DNA of 60,255 nt from Candidatus Peregrinibacteria bacterium RIFOXYB2_FULL_33_20 (GTDB lineage Bacteria; Patescibacteriota; Gracilibacteria; UBA1369; GWF2-33-10), in assembly GCA_001788835.1 (NCBI GenBank), contig MFXK01000028.1:1-60255 (forward strand). The letters run 5' to 3'. Of the stretch, positions 42,261 through 50,444 are shown one piece after another. The position numbers were made by a program, and so were the translations under genes. Below the pieces are notes generated by a model. The model saw nothing but the letters and a program-made list of their open reading frames with translations, was not told the DNA's origin and made no database searches. The number at the start of each line of letters is the position of its first letter. Within the stretch, counting starts at the first letter, position 1.

Positions 42261-44195
42261 TTAACTGCAGTATTTTTTATTAAGAAGGGCTGGACAAGCA
42301 TTCTCACCAGTATTGATTTGATTTATCATTTTGAAAAAAGAGGAAAAATAACTATTCATTTTGGACATTTCAGCCCCTAGCGCCTTATAATTATCAGCTG
42401 TGGCTTGGGTTTCCACCTCCAACGGTTGTTGTTCTTTTTTGTTGGCAATTTGAAATTCAATTTCATCGTGCAGTTTGATCAAAGCATTGCCTGCTGATTC
42501 CAAAGATAACTGCTCAGTGCTTAATAGTTTTTCCTCAGCTTTGGTGAATTTATTAGAAAAATTGTTTTGATCAAGCGGAGGACTCGGTTCTTCTCCACTG
42601 TCTTCATTAAAACTATAGATATCTTTTAGCTGTTTTTTAAAATCAGGGGTGTTACTAATGAGATTATCGTCTAAAGGAGAGGTAATCGGTTGTTTGATCA
42701 TGGTGACATTTAGTCCGGGCGAAACATTTTCAAAAGCTTTTTTACACTTTGGCGCTTCCAGAATATTGCCGGTGACTTTATTGGGTACTAAGGAATGATT
42801 GCTTAAATCTTCAAAAGTTTTTAAGATAAACTGAATGTGGCAGGCAATGCAATTATCTGTTTGTTGATACACTAATGTTTTTTCTTGTGTGCTATTGTTA
42901 GTATTTTCCTGACTATTATTGGTAGTAGTTGAAGAGTCTTTTTTGTCTTCTTGGTCATCGTTATTTTGAAAGCTGATCTTGAGGCAGAAATGAGTACCGC
43001 AAGGTAAAACAAAATTCCAATTATTGCTATCAGTTTTTGCTTTTATATTATCAAATGCAGCTTGTAAAGTTTTGGCGCTAGTGGTTGGCGATTCGTCAGA
43101 GCTTGGGGTAGTTGTGGTTGACATTGGCTCTCCAGTTGGCGAGATTTTTTCCTGTTCCTGATTATTTTGGTGATTTTCGTTTTGATCTTCATCGTTGGAA
43201 TCGATTTTGTTCATTTGAAAATTTTCAAAAGCTTGCTTAAGGGTAGAGTCCTCAAAACAAGAATTTGGTTTATTAGGATCAAAATAGTTTGTTTTCTGAT
43301 AGTTAGAGGCCTGGCTGATGGTATTTGTACTATTAAGATTTGGATCATTATAGCTTTGATTATCGGAATCCTGACTAGTAATGTTTTGATCACTAGAGTC
43401 TGCCTGGTTTGTTTCAGCTGCGCTTTTAGAATCTTCGTAATTAGTTTTATTATTAATTCTATTTTGAGCTGAAGTTTGATTATTTTTTTCATTGTTTTTA
43501 TTGATCAGTGTCCCAGTTGCTTCTGAGGCGCTGTTAACTAGCTCGCTGGCAATTTTGACAAATTCAGGGGCGCTGAGATCTTTAGAAGAGGAACTGCCTT
43601 CTAACTCAGTCTCGTTTATGATAATTTTGTTGAATAAAATAGATTCAATCACTTCCAAATCATAAACTAAATCAAAGCCGGAATTATTGGTATCGCCATC
43701 CACAAAAATTTCTTTCGTGAAGATGTAATTTTGCAGGTCATTACGTAAATTTTCGATTTCCAATTCTTGATTTATACGATCTTGAATATTGTTTAAAGCT
43801 TTTTTCATGCTCTCCTGGCTTTGTCCGGTCACAGAAGGATCAATTATACCGGTAATTAAAAAAGTTCTAATCTGTTCCTTGGATAAGTTTTGGCTTTTTT
43901 TGGTGTCGTAATTATAAAACTTGTATTTTTTACTTAAACGGTCAGTGATGTTTTCAAGCGGTATGATCTGTTGTGCTTGATATGCCGCTAAGTATAAATT
44001 TTGCCCTTCGTTTTCTTCAAAAACCGTGTGTAGATCAACTTGAGATTTATCAATTTTAAGAGTTTCCAGTAGTTTGTTGAATTTAATTTCTTGCGGAAAT
44101 AGATTTGACTGATCATCTTTGGCTTGGCTGATGTTGATAAAAGCCACAGCAAAAATGATCATCATGAACGCCAATTTTTTCCAGAAATTTTTCAT
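42261..44195 (-). CDS. Large exported Asn/Ser-rich protein with C-terminal Cys loop (operon gene 3)
   Basis: 644 residues from the ATG at 44195, which begins MKNFWKKLAFMMIIFAVAF; an upstream ATG at 44210 would overlap gene 2. Signal peptide ends near ISQA. A helical N-terminal domain (to about 210) is followed by about 120 residues of Asn/Ser/Asp/Gln-rich low complexity, a Pro/Thr/Ser linker, then a domain with CGTHFCLKI and CIACHI. This second Cys pair, CxxCH, has the form of a haem c site, but a single such motif without other support is not enough to call a cytochrome. The end is ACPALLNKKYCS, again a Cys-x8-Cys tail. Confidence 0.75.
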   Translation of the reverse strand: MKNFWKKLAFMMIIFAVAFINISQAKDDQSNLFPQEIKFNKLLETLKIDKSQVDLHTVFEENEGQNLYLAAYQAQQIIPLENITDRLSKKYKFYNYDTKKSQNLSKEQIRTFLITGIIDPSVTGQSQESMKKALNNIQDRINQELEIENLRNDLQNYIFTKEIFVDGDTNNSGFDLVYDLEVIESILFNKIIINETELEGSSSSKDLSAPEFVKIASELVNSASEATGTLINKNNEKNNQTSAQNRINNKTNYEDSKSAAETNQADSSDQNITSQDSDNQSYNDPNLNSTNTISQASNYQKTNYFDPNKPNSCFEDSTLKQAFENFQMNKIDSNDEDQNENHQNNQEQEKISPTGEPMSTTTTPSSDESPTTSAKTLQAAFDNIKAKTDSNNWNFVLPCGTHFCLKISFQNNDDQEDKKDSSTTTNNSQENTNNSTQEKTLVYQQTDNCIACHIQFILKTFEDLSNHSLVPNKVTGNILEAPKCKKAFENVSPGLNVTMIKQPITSPLDDNLISNTPDFKKQLKDIYSFNEDSGEEPSPPLDQNNFSNKFTKAEEKLLSTEQLSLESAGNALIKLHDEIEFQIANKKEQQPLEVETQATADNYKALGAEMSKMNSYFSSFFKMINQINTGENACPALLNKKYCS

Positions 44196-44200
44196 AAATA

Positions 44201-44863
44201 TTAAGTGCATTGGTTAGTGGTAACATTCAGAAATTTACTTGGCAATAAATCGCTTGGTTCGCGGATTTTGATTAACTGGTCGCGATATTTTTCCAAATCC
44301 TCAATAATTTTTTTATATTCCTTATGCATCTGATAATTTTTCAAATAGCCATCATATAAGGTCAATGCTAGATCAAAAGACTCAATGGCCGCATCGATTT
44401 CTTGGCTGATATTAACTTCACTGGTTTCGCCTTGAGTATAGACGTAGTTTTGAATAGAATTATTACTTTGCGTATCAATCGCTAATCCTTGACTGTCGAA
44501 ATCTTTTAAAGCCAAGATATAAGCTTTTAGTTCTTCGCTTCCTTGAGTGGCCAGGCAATAGGTGGAAATATTATCTTCAGAACAGCTAGTAATGTCAGCA
44601 GTAGTTTCTGTGGTTATAACACTTAGGTCTTTTATTTTTTTTACTTTAGAGTTAAATAGATCGTTCATGTATTTATGATGAGCGGCGCTAAGATCATTTA
44701 AAGATGTACGATTATCGACCATGGTTTGGAAATTCGGCATGTTCACCGCGTAAGTGGTAGTGATGGGATTTTTTATGAAAATTTTAAATAGACCAAAAAT
44801 GCAGGCTCCTAAGAGCAATATTGATAGGCTAAGGGCAATAAATTGTTTTCTTTTTTTAGGCAT
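44201..44863 (-). CDS. Membrane-anchored exported protein (operon gene 2)
   Basis: 220 residues. A basic N-terminus (MPKKRKQF) and one hydrophobic helix (IALSLSILLLGACIFGLFKIF). LGAC resembles a lipobox, but the hydrophobic stretch continues past the Cys, so a simple anchor is more likely. The rest is helical, with DLALTLYDGYLKNYQMHKEYKKIIEDLEKYRDQL near the end and the tail NVTTNQCT. It starts 11 nt after gene 1 ends and finishes 5 nt before the gene 3 ATG. Function unknown. Confidence 0.72.
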   Translation of the reverse strand: MPKKRKQFIALSLSILLLGACIFGLFKIFIKNPITTTYAVNMPNFQTMVDNRTSLNDLSAAHHKYMNDLFNSKVKKIKDLSVITTETTADITSCSEDNISTYCLATQGSEELKAYILALKDFDSQGLAIDTQSNNSIQNYVYTQGETSEVNISQEIDAAIESFDLALTLYDGYLKNYQMHKEYKKIIEDLEKYRDQLIKIREPSDLLPSKFLNVTTNQCT

Positions 44864-44874
44864 TTAAATTTAAA

Positions 44875-45444
44875 TTACTGAGTAACGCATTTCTTGACAT
44901 AGCAGGGTAAATTCAAACCAAAACCATCAATATAGGCTTTGAGATAGCCAAGCATGATATTGAGTTCACTTAATTTAGCATTAATTCTTTTATAAACAAT
45001 CAGTAATAAATTAGTTTCTTTAGCGATTGAGGTTTGCATCACGGTTTCCCTGATAACGTTGGACCATCTTTCTGACTGTCCATCAATAATGGCGTCGCAA
45101 GTAGCCAGCATATCGCCCTGGGACATAATATCGCTATTGCTTTGATAGGCTCCAGCCCAATCTTCATGCAAAGAGGCATCTAAAATATCAATATAAGTGG
45201 TAAACTTAGTCATGGTATCGTCAATAAGGTCGGAGGTCGGCGAAGAGTTAGTCAATTGTTGTTTTATATAATTTTCCATTTCCGGTTCATTTTTTTGAAT
45301 AATACTGTCTAAATACACAGCGCAATTAGGATCAAGCGGAATGCCATTTTTGTCTTTAGGCAGATTTCCTTCGGCCCAAGCGTAAGCAATCAATCGGCTA
45401 AAAAGCACAATAACAGTCAGTAAAGATAATAAGATTTTTTTCAT
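44875..45444 (-). CDS. Exported protein with C-terminal Cys loop (operon gene 1)
   Basis: 189 residues. Signal peptide (KKILLSLLTVIVLFSRLIAYAWA) with cleavage after AWA. The mature part is helical. Cys residues are few: one near the mature N-terminus (PNCAVYLDS), one in the middle (TCDAIIDGQ), and the tail LPCYVKKCVTQ with Cys-x4-Cys. First gene of a tightly spaced four-gene minus-strand operon whose products all appear to be exported. No family recognised. Confidence 0.75.
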   Translation of the reverse strand: MKKILLSLLTVIVLFSRLIAYAWAEGNLPKDKNGIPLDPNCAVYLDSIIQKNEPEMENYIKQQLTNSSPTSDLIDDTMTKFTTYIDILDASLHEDWAGAYQSNSDIMSQGDMLATCDAIIDGQSERWSNVIRETVMQTSIAKETNLLLIVYKRINAKLSELNIMLGYLKAYIDGFGLNLPCYVKKCVTQ

Positions 45445-45552
45445 GATGGTATTTTATCGCTAGTCGAATTTTACTATATTTTGCGGGGAAATGCCTAATG
45501 AATTTTTCAGGTGTGGATTGATAATTTTAAGATGACAAAAGTAAGAAAATAT

Positions 45553-45581
45553 TTGATTGTTGTAAAAATAATGGGTAAAAT
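45553..45581 (+). promoter_or_regulatory. Promoter for the HD-domain gene
   Basis: TTGATT (45553-45558), 17 nt, TAAAAT (45576-45581). Transcription from here would start near 45588, which supports the ATG at 45610 and argues against in-frame starts further upstream. Confidence 0.55.
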
Positions 45582-45609
45582 AAAAATCTTAAGCTCATAT
45601 CTTAATATA

Positions 45610-47292
45610 ATGAGTATAGACAGAATACAGCATTTAGATGTGAAAAGTTTAAGTTCTCAAGAAATTCATGACTTATTGGTTATGGATTATCATGCCTTTA
45701 TGAGAGAACAGTATCCTTTTCAAATTGAGCCGGGAAAATGCGCCTCTATTGAAGAAGGTTATGTGATGGGGCTGCATGTTGATGCGATGCAAATTCCAAG
45801 TGAACTATCCTTTGATGCCGTAGTAGCAAATATTGTTGGTTCTGAAAGACAGGGTATGCAAAATTTTTGGTCATTGCTAAAATCTTTTGAAAAAAAGTTT
45901 CAAGATGAAGCTGAAAGATTTGTTGAATTGTGGGATGAGGACAGTAGGGCATTGATCCCTTCGCAGGAAGCATTAGCATTGATTGAGAAATTCAGCTCAT
46001 TTATTAAGGGGACCGACATTAACACTCTAGCTCTGTTGATTAGTCAAAAATCAGGTGATAGAAAAGTAGAAAAATGGCAGAGCGATGAAGCGGCACATAG
46101 AAATCAATTTTACACAGTATCTCAAAATATAATGAAAGCAGTGAAAGCTTGGTATAAAAGACTGATTTTCAGGCCATTTTCGTTGGGTTCTCAGTATATT
46201 GCGCCTATTCAAGAAGATAATTCTTTGTATAGTGAAGCGTTATATAGAGCAAGAGCTATGGATTTTATTGATTCTTTACATATGGGAGTGGTTGTTGGGA
46301 GAGGGTTTCATCATCCTCAATCTTCTGTAAAAGATAAACTTAGAGAAACAGGAGAGGGCTTTTTTAGGCATCCTATACAGACTGCTTATGACTTTGCTTA
46401 TCATGTTTTGCGTCATACCATTAATGATGTCGTGCCAAAATGCGATCCAAGAGATGGTGGTAGAATTGGCTGTCTTCATGATGCGTGTGAAAATACGATT
46501 TTTGGAGTATATGCCTTATCTCATGAGTTTAGTGAGAGAGCTAACCGTGTTGATACAAAGTTGTCTAACGCCTTGTTAATATCTTTTGGGGTACCTGTGT
46601 CTATACTTCGTGATACATCTTGGGAGGTGCTTACTGACTGGCTGCATGTTGCACCTGGGAGATCAGCCCGAATTGATATGGAAAGAGCTTCAATTGTTAT
46701 GACTAATAAATGTGAAGCGGAATTTGGGGAAGAAGAAAAACGAGAAATAATTTCAGCGGCTAAAGTTTTAGGGAAAGATATAATATTAAAATATTTTCCA
46801 ATTACTGAAGAGGAAATTGATGATACTGATCCTGATAGAATTATCCCACGAGAATGTTCTTTGAATTTTATGAAAATCTTCTCTTCCATCGCAAGTAGAA
46901 AGATTTTACCAATGATTGCCAAATTAGTGTCATTTACACAAGGCGAACAAAGAAGAGCGGTTTTGCGCGAAAAATTATTGGACAGAATCAATAATTTTTT
47001 AACGATTGGAGTGAAATCTCCTGAGAAACAACTGATAATATTAAGAGAAACTTTTTTGTTAGCTGCTTATGTCGCTGTGGATTGGGATCATGAAACATTG
47101 GAGTTGCTTGATCCGTTTCCGAAATTATTAGATATGTTATATGATAATTATATAAAATGGAAAGGTATCTCTCCAGGCGGTGCAGATGATACAATAAGTT
47201 TGGATCAAAATGATTTGGAATCTATAGAATACCTTGAACAATGGAAAGAACAATTTCCATATTATGAAAAGAGAGGGGAAGTGATAGTGTGA
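45610..47292 (+). CDS. HD-domain protein resembling the RelA/SpoT hydrolase domain
   Basis: 560 residues from the ATG at 45610 (MSIDRIQHLD); the open frame extends 33 codons upstream, but the promoter lies inside that extension. An HD-type phosphohydrolase region in the middle carries HPIQTAYDFAYHVLRHTI followed by GCLHDACENTIFG, which parallels the HPxxVA and LLHDxxEDT segments of RelA/SpoT and related hydrolases. Flanking regions are helical and unassigned, with no synthetase or TGS domain seen. A nucleotide phosphohydrolase role is plausible; ppGpp specificity is not shown. Confidence 0.6.
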   Translation: MSIDRIQHLDVKSLSSQEIHDLLVMDYHAFMREQYPFQIEPGKCASIEEGYVMGLHVDAMQIPSELSFDAVVANIVGSERQGMQNFWSLLKSFEKKFQDEAERFVELWDEDSRALIPSQEALALIEKFSSFIKGTDINTLALLISQKSGDRKVEKWQSDEAAHRNQFYTVSQNIMKAVKAWYKRLIFRPFSLGSQYIAPIQEDNSLYSEALYRARAMDFIDSLHMGVVVGRGFHHPQSSVKDKLRETGEGFFRHPIQTAYDFAYHVLRHTINDVVPKCDPRDGGRIGCLHDACENTIFGVYALSHEFSERANRVDTKLSNALLISFGVPVSILRDTSWEVLTDWLHVAPGRSARIDMERASIVMTNKCEAEFGEEEKREIISAAKVLGKDIILKYFPITEEEIDDTDPDRIIPRECSLNFMKIFSSIASRKILPMIAKLVSFTQGEQRRAVLREKLLDRINNFLTIGVKSPEKQLIILRETFLLAAYVAVDWDHETLELLDPFPKLLDMLYDNYIKWKGISPGGADDTISLDQNDLESIEYLEQWKEQFPYYEKRGEVIV

Positions 47293-47304
47293 AAAAAATT
47301 ATTT

Positions 47305-47353
47305 TTGCTTTTAAAATATACTTTTGATAGAATAGTATTGTTACAATATTATT
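47305..47353 (+). promoter_or_regulatory. PadR promoter and operator-like palindrome
   Basis: TTGCTT (47305-47310), 17 nt, TAGAAT (47328-47333) with extended TG at 47325-47326. AATAGTATTGT (47331-47341) and ACAATATTATT (47343-47353) form an inverted repeat with 10 of 11 positions paired around one base, overlapping the -10 and start site. This fits autoregulation, common for PadR proteins. Confidence 0.6.
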
Positions 47354-47366
47354 TTTATAAAAATAT

Positions 47367-47696
47367 ATGTTTTTTTCAAATGGAATTATCAAAGGGGCAG
47401 TAGAAATGATTGTGCTTAGTGCTTTGAAAGAAAATGGCCAATCTTACGGTTACCAATTAATTAAATATATTAAGAGTGAAAGTTCAGAAATTTTTGAATT
47501 TGGAGAAGGGACTCTTTATCCGGTCTTGTATAAGCTTGAGGAAAAAGGATTTGTAAAAAGTTTCGTAAAAGAAGCTCCAAGCGGCAAAAAAAGAAAATAT
47601 TATAAAATCACAAATACAGGAGGAAAATTTTTGAAAGATAGAAAAATTGAATTTGGATTCTTTTTCAAAGGACTAAAAAACATTCTTTCCAATTAA
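47367..47696 (+). CDS. PadR-family transcriptional regulator
   Basis: 109 residues. Winged helix with the PadR hallmarks: GAVEMIVLSALKENGQSYGYQLIKYI, then EFGEGTLYPVLYKLEEKGFVKSF, and the wing GKKRKYYKITNTGGKFL. It is followed after 1 nt by a HAAS-type membrane protein, the usual partner arrangement, in which the regulator controls its own operon. Confidence 0.93.
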   Translation: MFFSNGIIKGAVEMIVLSALKENGQSYGYQLIKYIKSESSEIFEFGEGTLYPVLYKLEEKGFVKSFVKEAPSGKKRKYYKITNTGGKFLKDRKIEFGFFFKGLKNILSN

Positions 47697-47697
47697 A

Positions 47698-49287
47698 ATG
47701 AAGAATCTCAAACAACAATTTTTAAGCGAACTTAAAGAACAAAAGTTTGTTAATGAAAAATATAAAGAAGAAATTGAAAGTGAGTTAAGTGATCATTTTG
47801 AGGATTTGAAATATGATTTGATTCTAAGTGGTTTTAAAGAAGATGATGCTGAAAAAGAAGCTATAAGAAGAATAGGTGAACCTAAAAAAATTATTAATAC
47901 TTTAAATAATTACATGAAAGATTCTAAATATTATATTTTATTTGAAACATTAGTTCTAAGCATCATAACTTTGCCATTATATTATGTTTTGTTCATGGCA
48001 AATGCTGATTTATTTTTCCCGTTTAATAATTCAGATGTTTCTGATTATAGTAATTTATATCTTACTGTAATTGGAATAATTCCAATAATATTTTTAACAA
48101 AACATTTAGCAAAAAAATGGATATATAATTTACTTCTAAAAAAAGAATTACTTTTGAATAGTTTTATTTATTTAATTCCAATTATTGTTTTTCATTTGTT
48201 TTTTTATAGAAATTTTATAGGTTATGAATTAAGATTAGGAGCCTATTTTCAAAAAGAAATTATTCATATTTCTATCATCACAATTTCAAATCTTTGGCTA
48301 ATTAAATTTTGGTATAGAAGAATTGAAATTAATAAGTTAATAAAAACCAGAAAAAATAGAATTTTAGGAATTATCAAAAAAATTATTGGAATAAGTGCCT
48401 GTGCATATTTATTTATACCTTTAGTTTTAAATGCAACAAGGTTGATAGTTATAAATCAGCCTTATTTTGAACATTTTTTAGATGAATGGAATGAACGAGG
48501 ATATAATAGTATTTTACATTCAATATTTTTTGTTAAATATATGTTTGATTTTCTGCAGAGATTTATCATTGCAATTGTATTTGGACAATCAGTTGGGATT
48601 TTGGCTTTTTGGTGTCTTGGTTTTGTGTATGTAGCGGTATTGATTTTATGTTTAATAAATTTATATAAATATTATAAATCCAAACATAAAAAAGAATTTC
48701 CATATTTTAATTTAGCAGGATTGTTTTATGTAATTTCAGTACTGATTATTGTGCCTTTAATGCCACAAAACATTGACTGGAAAGTGCCTGTAAATCATAT
48801 TTCTGAAACTATTGAGAAAAGACAAATGCTGATTTTTTATCCAATGTCACAGTATATGAATGATGATGAAGGCAGGCTTTTCCATTACAATATTAGATTT
48901 GAAAATGATCAATTTAAATTAAATCAAAGTGGGTCGGATTATTTATTTCAAATAAGTGATATAGAAAATGTTAATGATTATATAATGATAAAATCAAAAG
49001 AAAATTTCCCGGGTGATTTATGGCCAAATGACATTTCAGAAGTAATGAAATCAAATGTAGAATGTATTGTTTATTCGCAAAATTTTTCTGATGAAAGAGT
49101 CAATATTGAAGGTGAATTTCGATGTAATGAATTTTGGTATAAAGGGAAATTAATTTATGTTCAGAAGCAGGAATGGCCAAATCCTATTCTTGAAATTCAA
49201 GTTGATGAGGATGAGAATTTTATGCTTTTAAATATCTCTAATGGCGCTTACGATCCAACTGATGTATATTTAATTTCGTTGAAATAA
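47698..49287 (+). CDS. HAAS-domain multi-pass membrane protein
   Basis: 529 residues. The N-terminal 75 or so match the HAAS/DUF1700-type domain found next to PadR genes: FLSELKEQKF, EIESELSDHFEDLKYDLILSG, then AIRRIGEPKKI. About seven membrane segments follow to residue 360, and the last 150 residues form a soluble, probably external domain with beta strands (DDEGRLFHYNIRFE, NVECIVYSQNF, GEFRCNEFWYKGKL). The external domain is not recognised. Probably a PadR-controlled sensing or stress module of the membrane. Confidence 0.8.
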   Translation: MKNLKQQFLSELKEQKFVNEKYKEEIESELSDHFEDLKYDLILSGFKEDDAEKEAIRRIGEPKKIINTLNNYMKDSKYYILFETLVLSIITLPLYYVLFMANADLFFPFNNSDVSDYSNLYLTVIGIIPIIFLTKHLAKKWIYNLLLKKELLLNSFIYLIPIIVFHLFFYRNFIGYELRLGAYFQKEIIHISIITISNLWLIKFWYRRIEINKLIKTRKNRILGIIKKIIGISACAYLFIPLVLNATRLIVINQPYFEHFLDEWNERGYNSILHSIFFVKYMFDFLQRFIIAIVFGQSVGILAFWCLGFVYVAVLILCLINLYKYYKSKHKKEFPYFNLAGLFYVISVLIIVPLMPQNIDWKVPVNHISETIEKRQMLIFYPMSQYMNDDEGRLFHYNIRFENDQFKLNQSGSDYLFQISDIENVNDYIMIKSKENFPGDLWPNDISEVMKSNVECIVYSQNFSDERVNIEGEFRCNEFWYKGKLIYVQKQEWPNPILEIQVDEDENFMLLNISNGAYDPTDVYLISLK

Positions 49288-49330
49288 TTTACAAATTATT
49301 TCAAAATACATTATAATAATAATGTATTTT
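49288..49330 (+). promoter_or_regulatory. hicBA promoter with 28-bp palindromic operator
   Basis: TTTACA (49288-49293), 18 nt, TATAAT (49312-49317). A perfect inverted repeat with 12-bp arms (AAAATACATTAT and ATAATGTATTTT, 49303-49314 and 49319-49330) and a 4-nt centre covers the -10 and the start site. This fits autorepression by the HicB antitoxin. Confidence 0.75.
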
Positions 49331-49340
49331 ATATAACAAC

Positions 49341-49568
49341 ATGAAGACATATAATTTCCCAATTGTTATTACGCAAGATGAAGATGGAATATATATTGCA
49401 AAAGTTCCAAGCTTATTGGGTTGTCACACTCAAGCAAAGACATTGGCTGATTTATATGTAAGGATTGAAGAAGCAATAGCTTTGTGTTTGGAAGTTGAAA
49501 AAATGAAACGACATAATATATATCAAGAAAGATTTATAGGTATGCAACAAATACAAGTAAGTATTTAA
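49341..49568 (+). CDS. hicB: HicB-family antitoxin
   Basis: 75 residues, partial RNase H-like fold: FPIVITQDEDGIYIAKVPSLLGCHTQAKTLADLYVRIEEAIALCLE, the HicB core. It is short, with no obvious C-terminal DNA-binding extension, yet a strong palindrome precedes it. It is followed after 1 nt by hicA, so the antitoxin is the first gene, as in many HicBA loci. Confidence 0.88.
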   Translation: MKTYNFPIVITQDEDGIYIAKVPSLLGCHTQAKTLADLYVRIEEAIALCLEVEKMKRHNIYQERFIGMQQIQVSI

Positions 49569-49569
49569 T

Positions 49570-49797
49570 ATGCCAAAACTTCCAATTATTTCAGGTAAAA
49601 ATCTTTTAAAGATTTTAAAAAAGTATGAATATGTTCAGGTTAGGCAAAAGGGTAGTCATGTTTTTGTTGAAGATAAAAATGGTGAGTTGAGTACTGTAAT
49701 CCCTGTACATAGAAATGAAGATTTAGGGAAAGGGCTTTTGAGAAGTATAATTAATGATTTAGAATTAGATGTGGAAGATTTATTAAACATGATTTGA
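49570..49797 (+). CDS. hicA: HicA-family mRNA interferase toxin
   Basis: 75 residues. Double-stranded RNA-binding-like fold: KLPIISGKNLLKILKKYEYVQVRQKGSHVFVED, with His-30 at the catalytic position, then TVIPVHRNEDLGKGLLRSII. It cleaves mRNA when not bound by HicB. The rlmE start codon lies only 2 nt after its stop, so the downstream RNA-modification genes probably share its transcript. Confidence 0.92.
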   Translation: MPKLPIISGKNLLKILKKYEYVQVRQKGSHVFVEDKNGELSTVIPVHRNEDLGKGLLRSIINDLELDVEDLLNMI

Positions 49798-49799
49798 TT

Positions 49800-50411
49800 A
49801 TGCCCAAAGCATTTACACCCAACGATAAATATTTTTATAAAGCCAAAAGAGAAGGTTATATGGCTAGAAGTGTTTTTAAATTGGAAGAAATTCAAAACAA
49901 ATTTCGATTAATTCAATCAGGCGATAAGGTTTTGGATTTAGGTTGTGCGCCAGGGAGCTGGATGCAGTATATTTTGAAAATGATTGGAGAGAAAGGTTCT
50001 CTTGTTGGTCTTGATTTGCAGAAAGTTGATATCCAAAAACTCCCCCTCTCTTTTAAGAGAGGGGGTAGGGGGGTGAGTTTTGAATGTGATATTTTTGATA
50101 ACGACAAAATTACATGTATTTTAGGAAATTTAAATTTCAATGTTGTTACAAGTGATGCAGCGCCAAATACTTCAGGAATACATGAAGTGGATTGCTCTAA
50201 ATCTGAAGAAATATGTTTGCAGGTTTTGGAGATTGCCAAGAAATATTTAAGGAAAAATGGCAGTTTAATTATGAAAATTTTTCAGGGGGAGGATTATGGA
50301 AAAGTTGTAAACCAGACAAAAGAAATTTTTGATAGAGTCACATGTTTTAAACCAAAAGCATGTAGAGATCGAAGCAGGGAAATATATATAATTGGATTTA
50401 GAAAAAAATAA
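49800..50411 (+). CDS. rlmE: 23S rRNA 2'-O-ribose methyltransferase RlmE (FtsJ/RrmJ)
   Basis: 203 residues from ATG 49800, 2 nt past hicA. Class I methyltransferase with the SAM motif VLDLGCAPGSW and the catalytic K-D-K-E set: Lys in ARSVFKLEEI (Lys-27), Asp in TSDAAPNTSG, Lys in SLIMKIFQGED, Glu in SREIYIIGF. It methylates the ribose of U2552 in 23S rRNA in E. coli. About ten residues after VDIQK are encoded by a palindromic repeat and are absent from usual homologues; they lie in a loop before the DIFD segment, away from the catalytic residues. Confidence 0.93.
   Translation: MPKAFTPNDKYFYKAKREGYMARSVFKLEEIQNKFRLIQSGDKVLDLGCAPGSWMQYILKMIGEKGSLVGLDLQKVDIQKLPLSFKRGGRGVSFECDIFDNDKITCILGNLNFNVVTSDAAPNTSGIHEVDCSKSEEICLQVLEIAKKYLRKNGSLIMKIFQGEDYGKVVNQTKEIFDRVTCFKPKACRDRSREIYIIGFRKK
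50036..50081. repeat. Palindromic repeat inside rlmE
   Basis: CCCCCTCTCTT (50042-50052) pairs with AAGAGAGGGGG (50055-50065), and outer AAAACTC (50036-50042) pairs with GAGTTTT (50075-50081). It is translated as part of KLPLSFKRGGRGVSF. It is the reverse-orientation relative of the terminator hairpin at 14531-14574. Confidence 0.75.
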
Positions 50412-50423
50412 ATTTTAGATTCA

Positions 50424-50444
50424 AATTTTGAATTTTAAATTATG
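50424..50444. repeat. Heptamers overlapping the tsaC start codon
   Basis: AATTTTG, AATTTTA, AATTATG: the last three bases of the third unit are the tsaC ATG. Confidence 0.55.

Noticed and set aside
42840-42860. Cytochrome c call from the CIACH motif in the 644-residue exported protein
   Set aside because: A single CxxCH in a Cys-bearing exported protein without an axial-ligand pattern or cytochrome maturation genes is weak evidence.
43167-43492. Open frames of about 100 codons on both strands
   Set aside because: They are shadows of the Asn/Ser-rich low-complexity part of the exported protein at 42261-44195.
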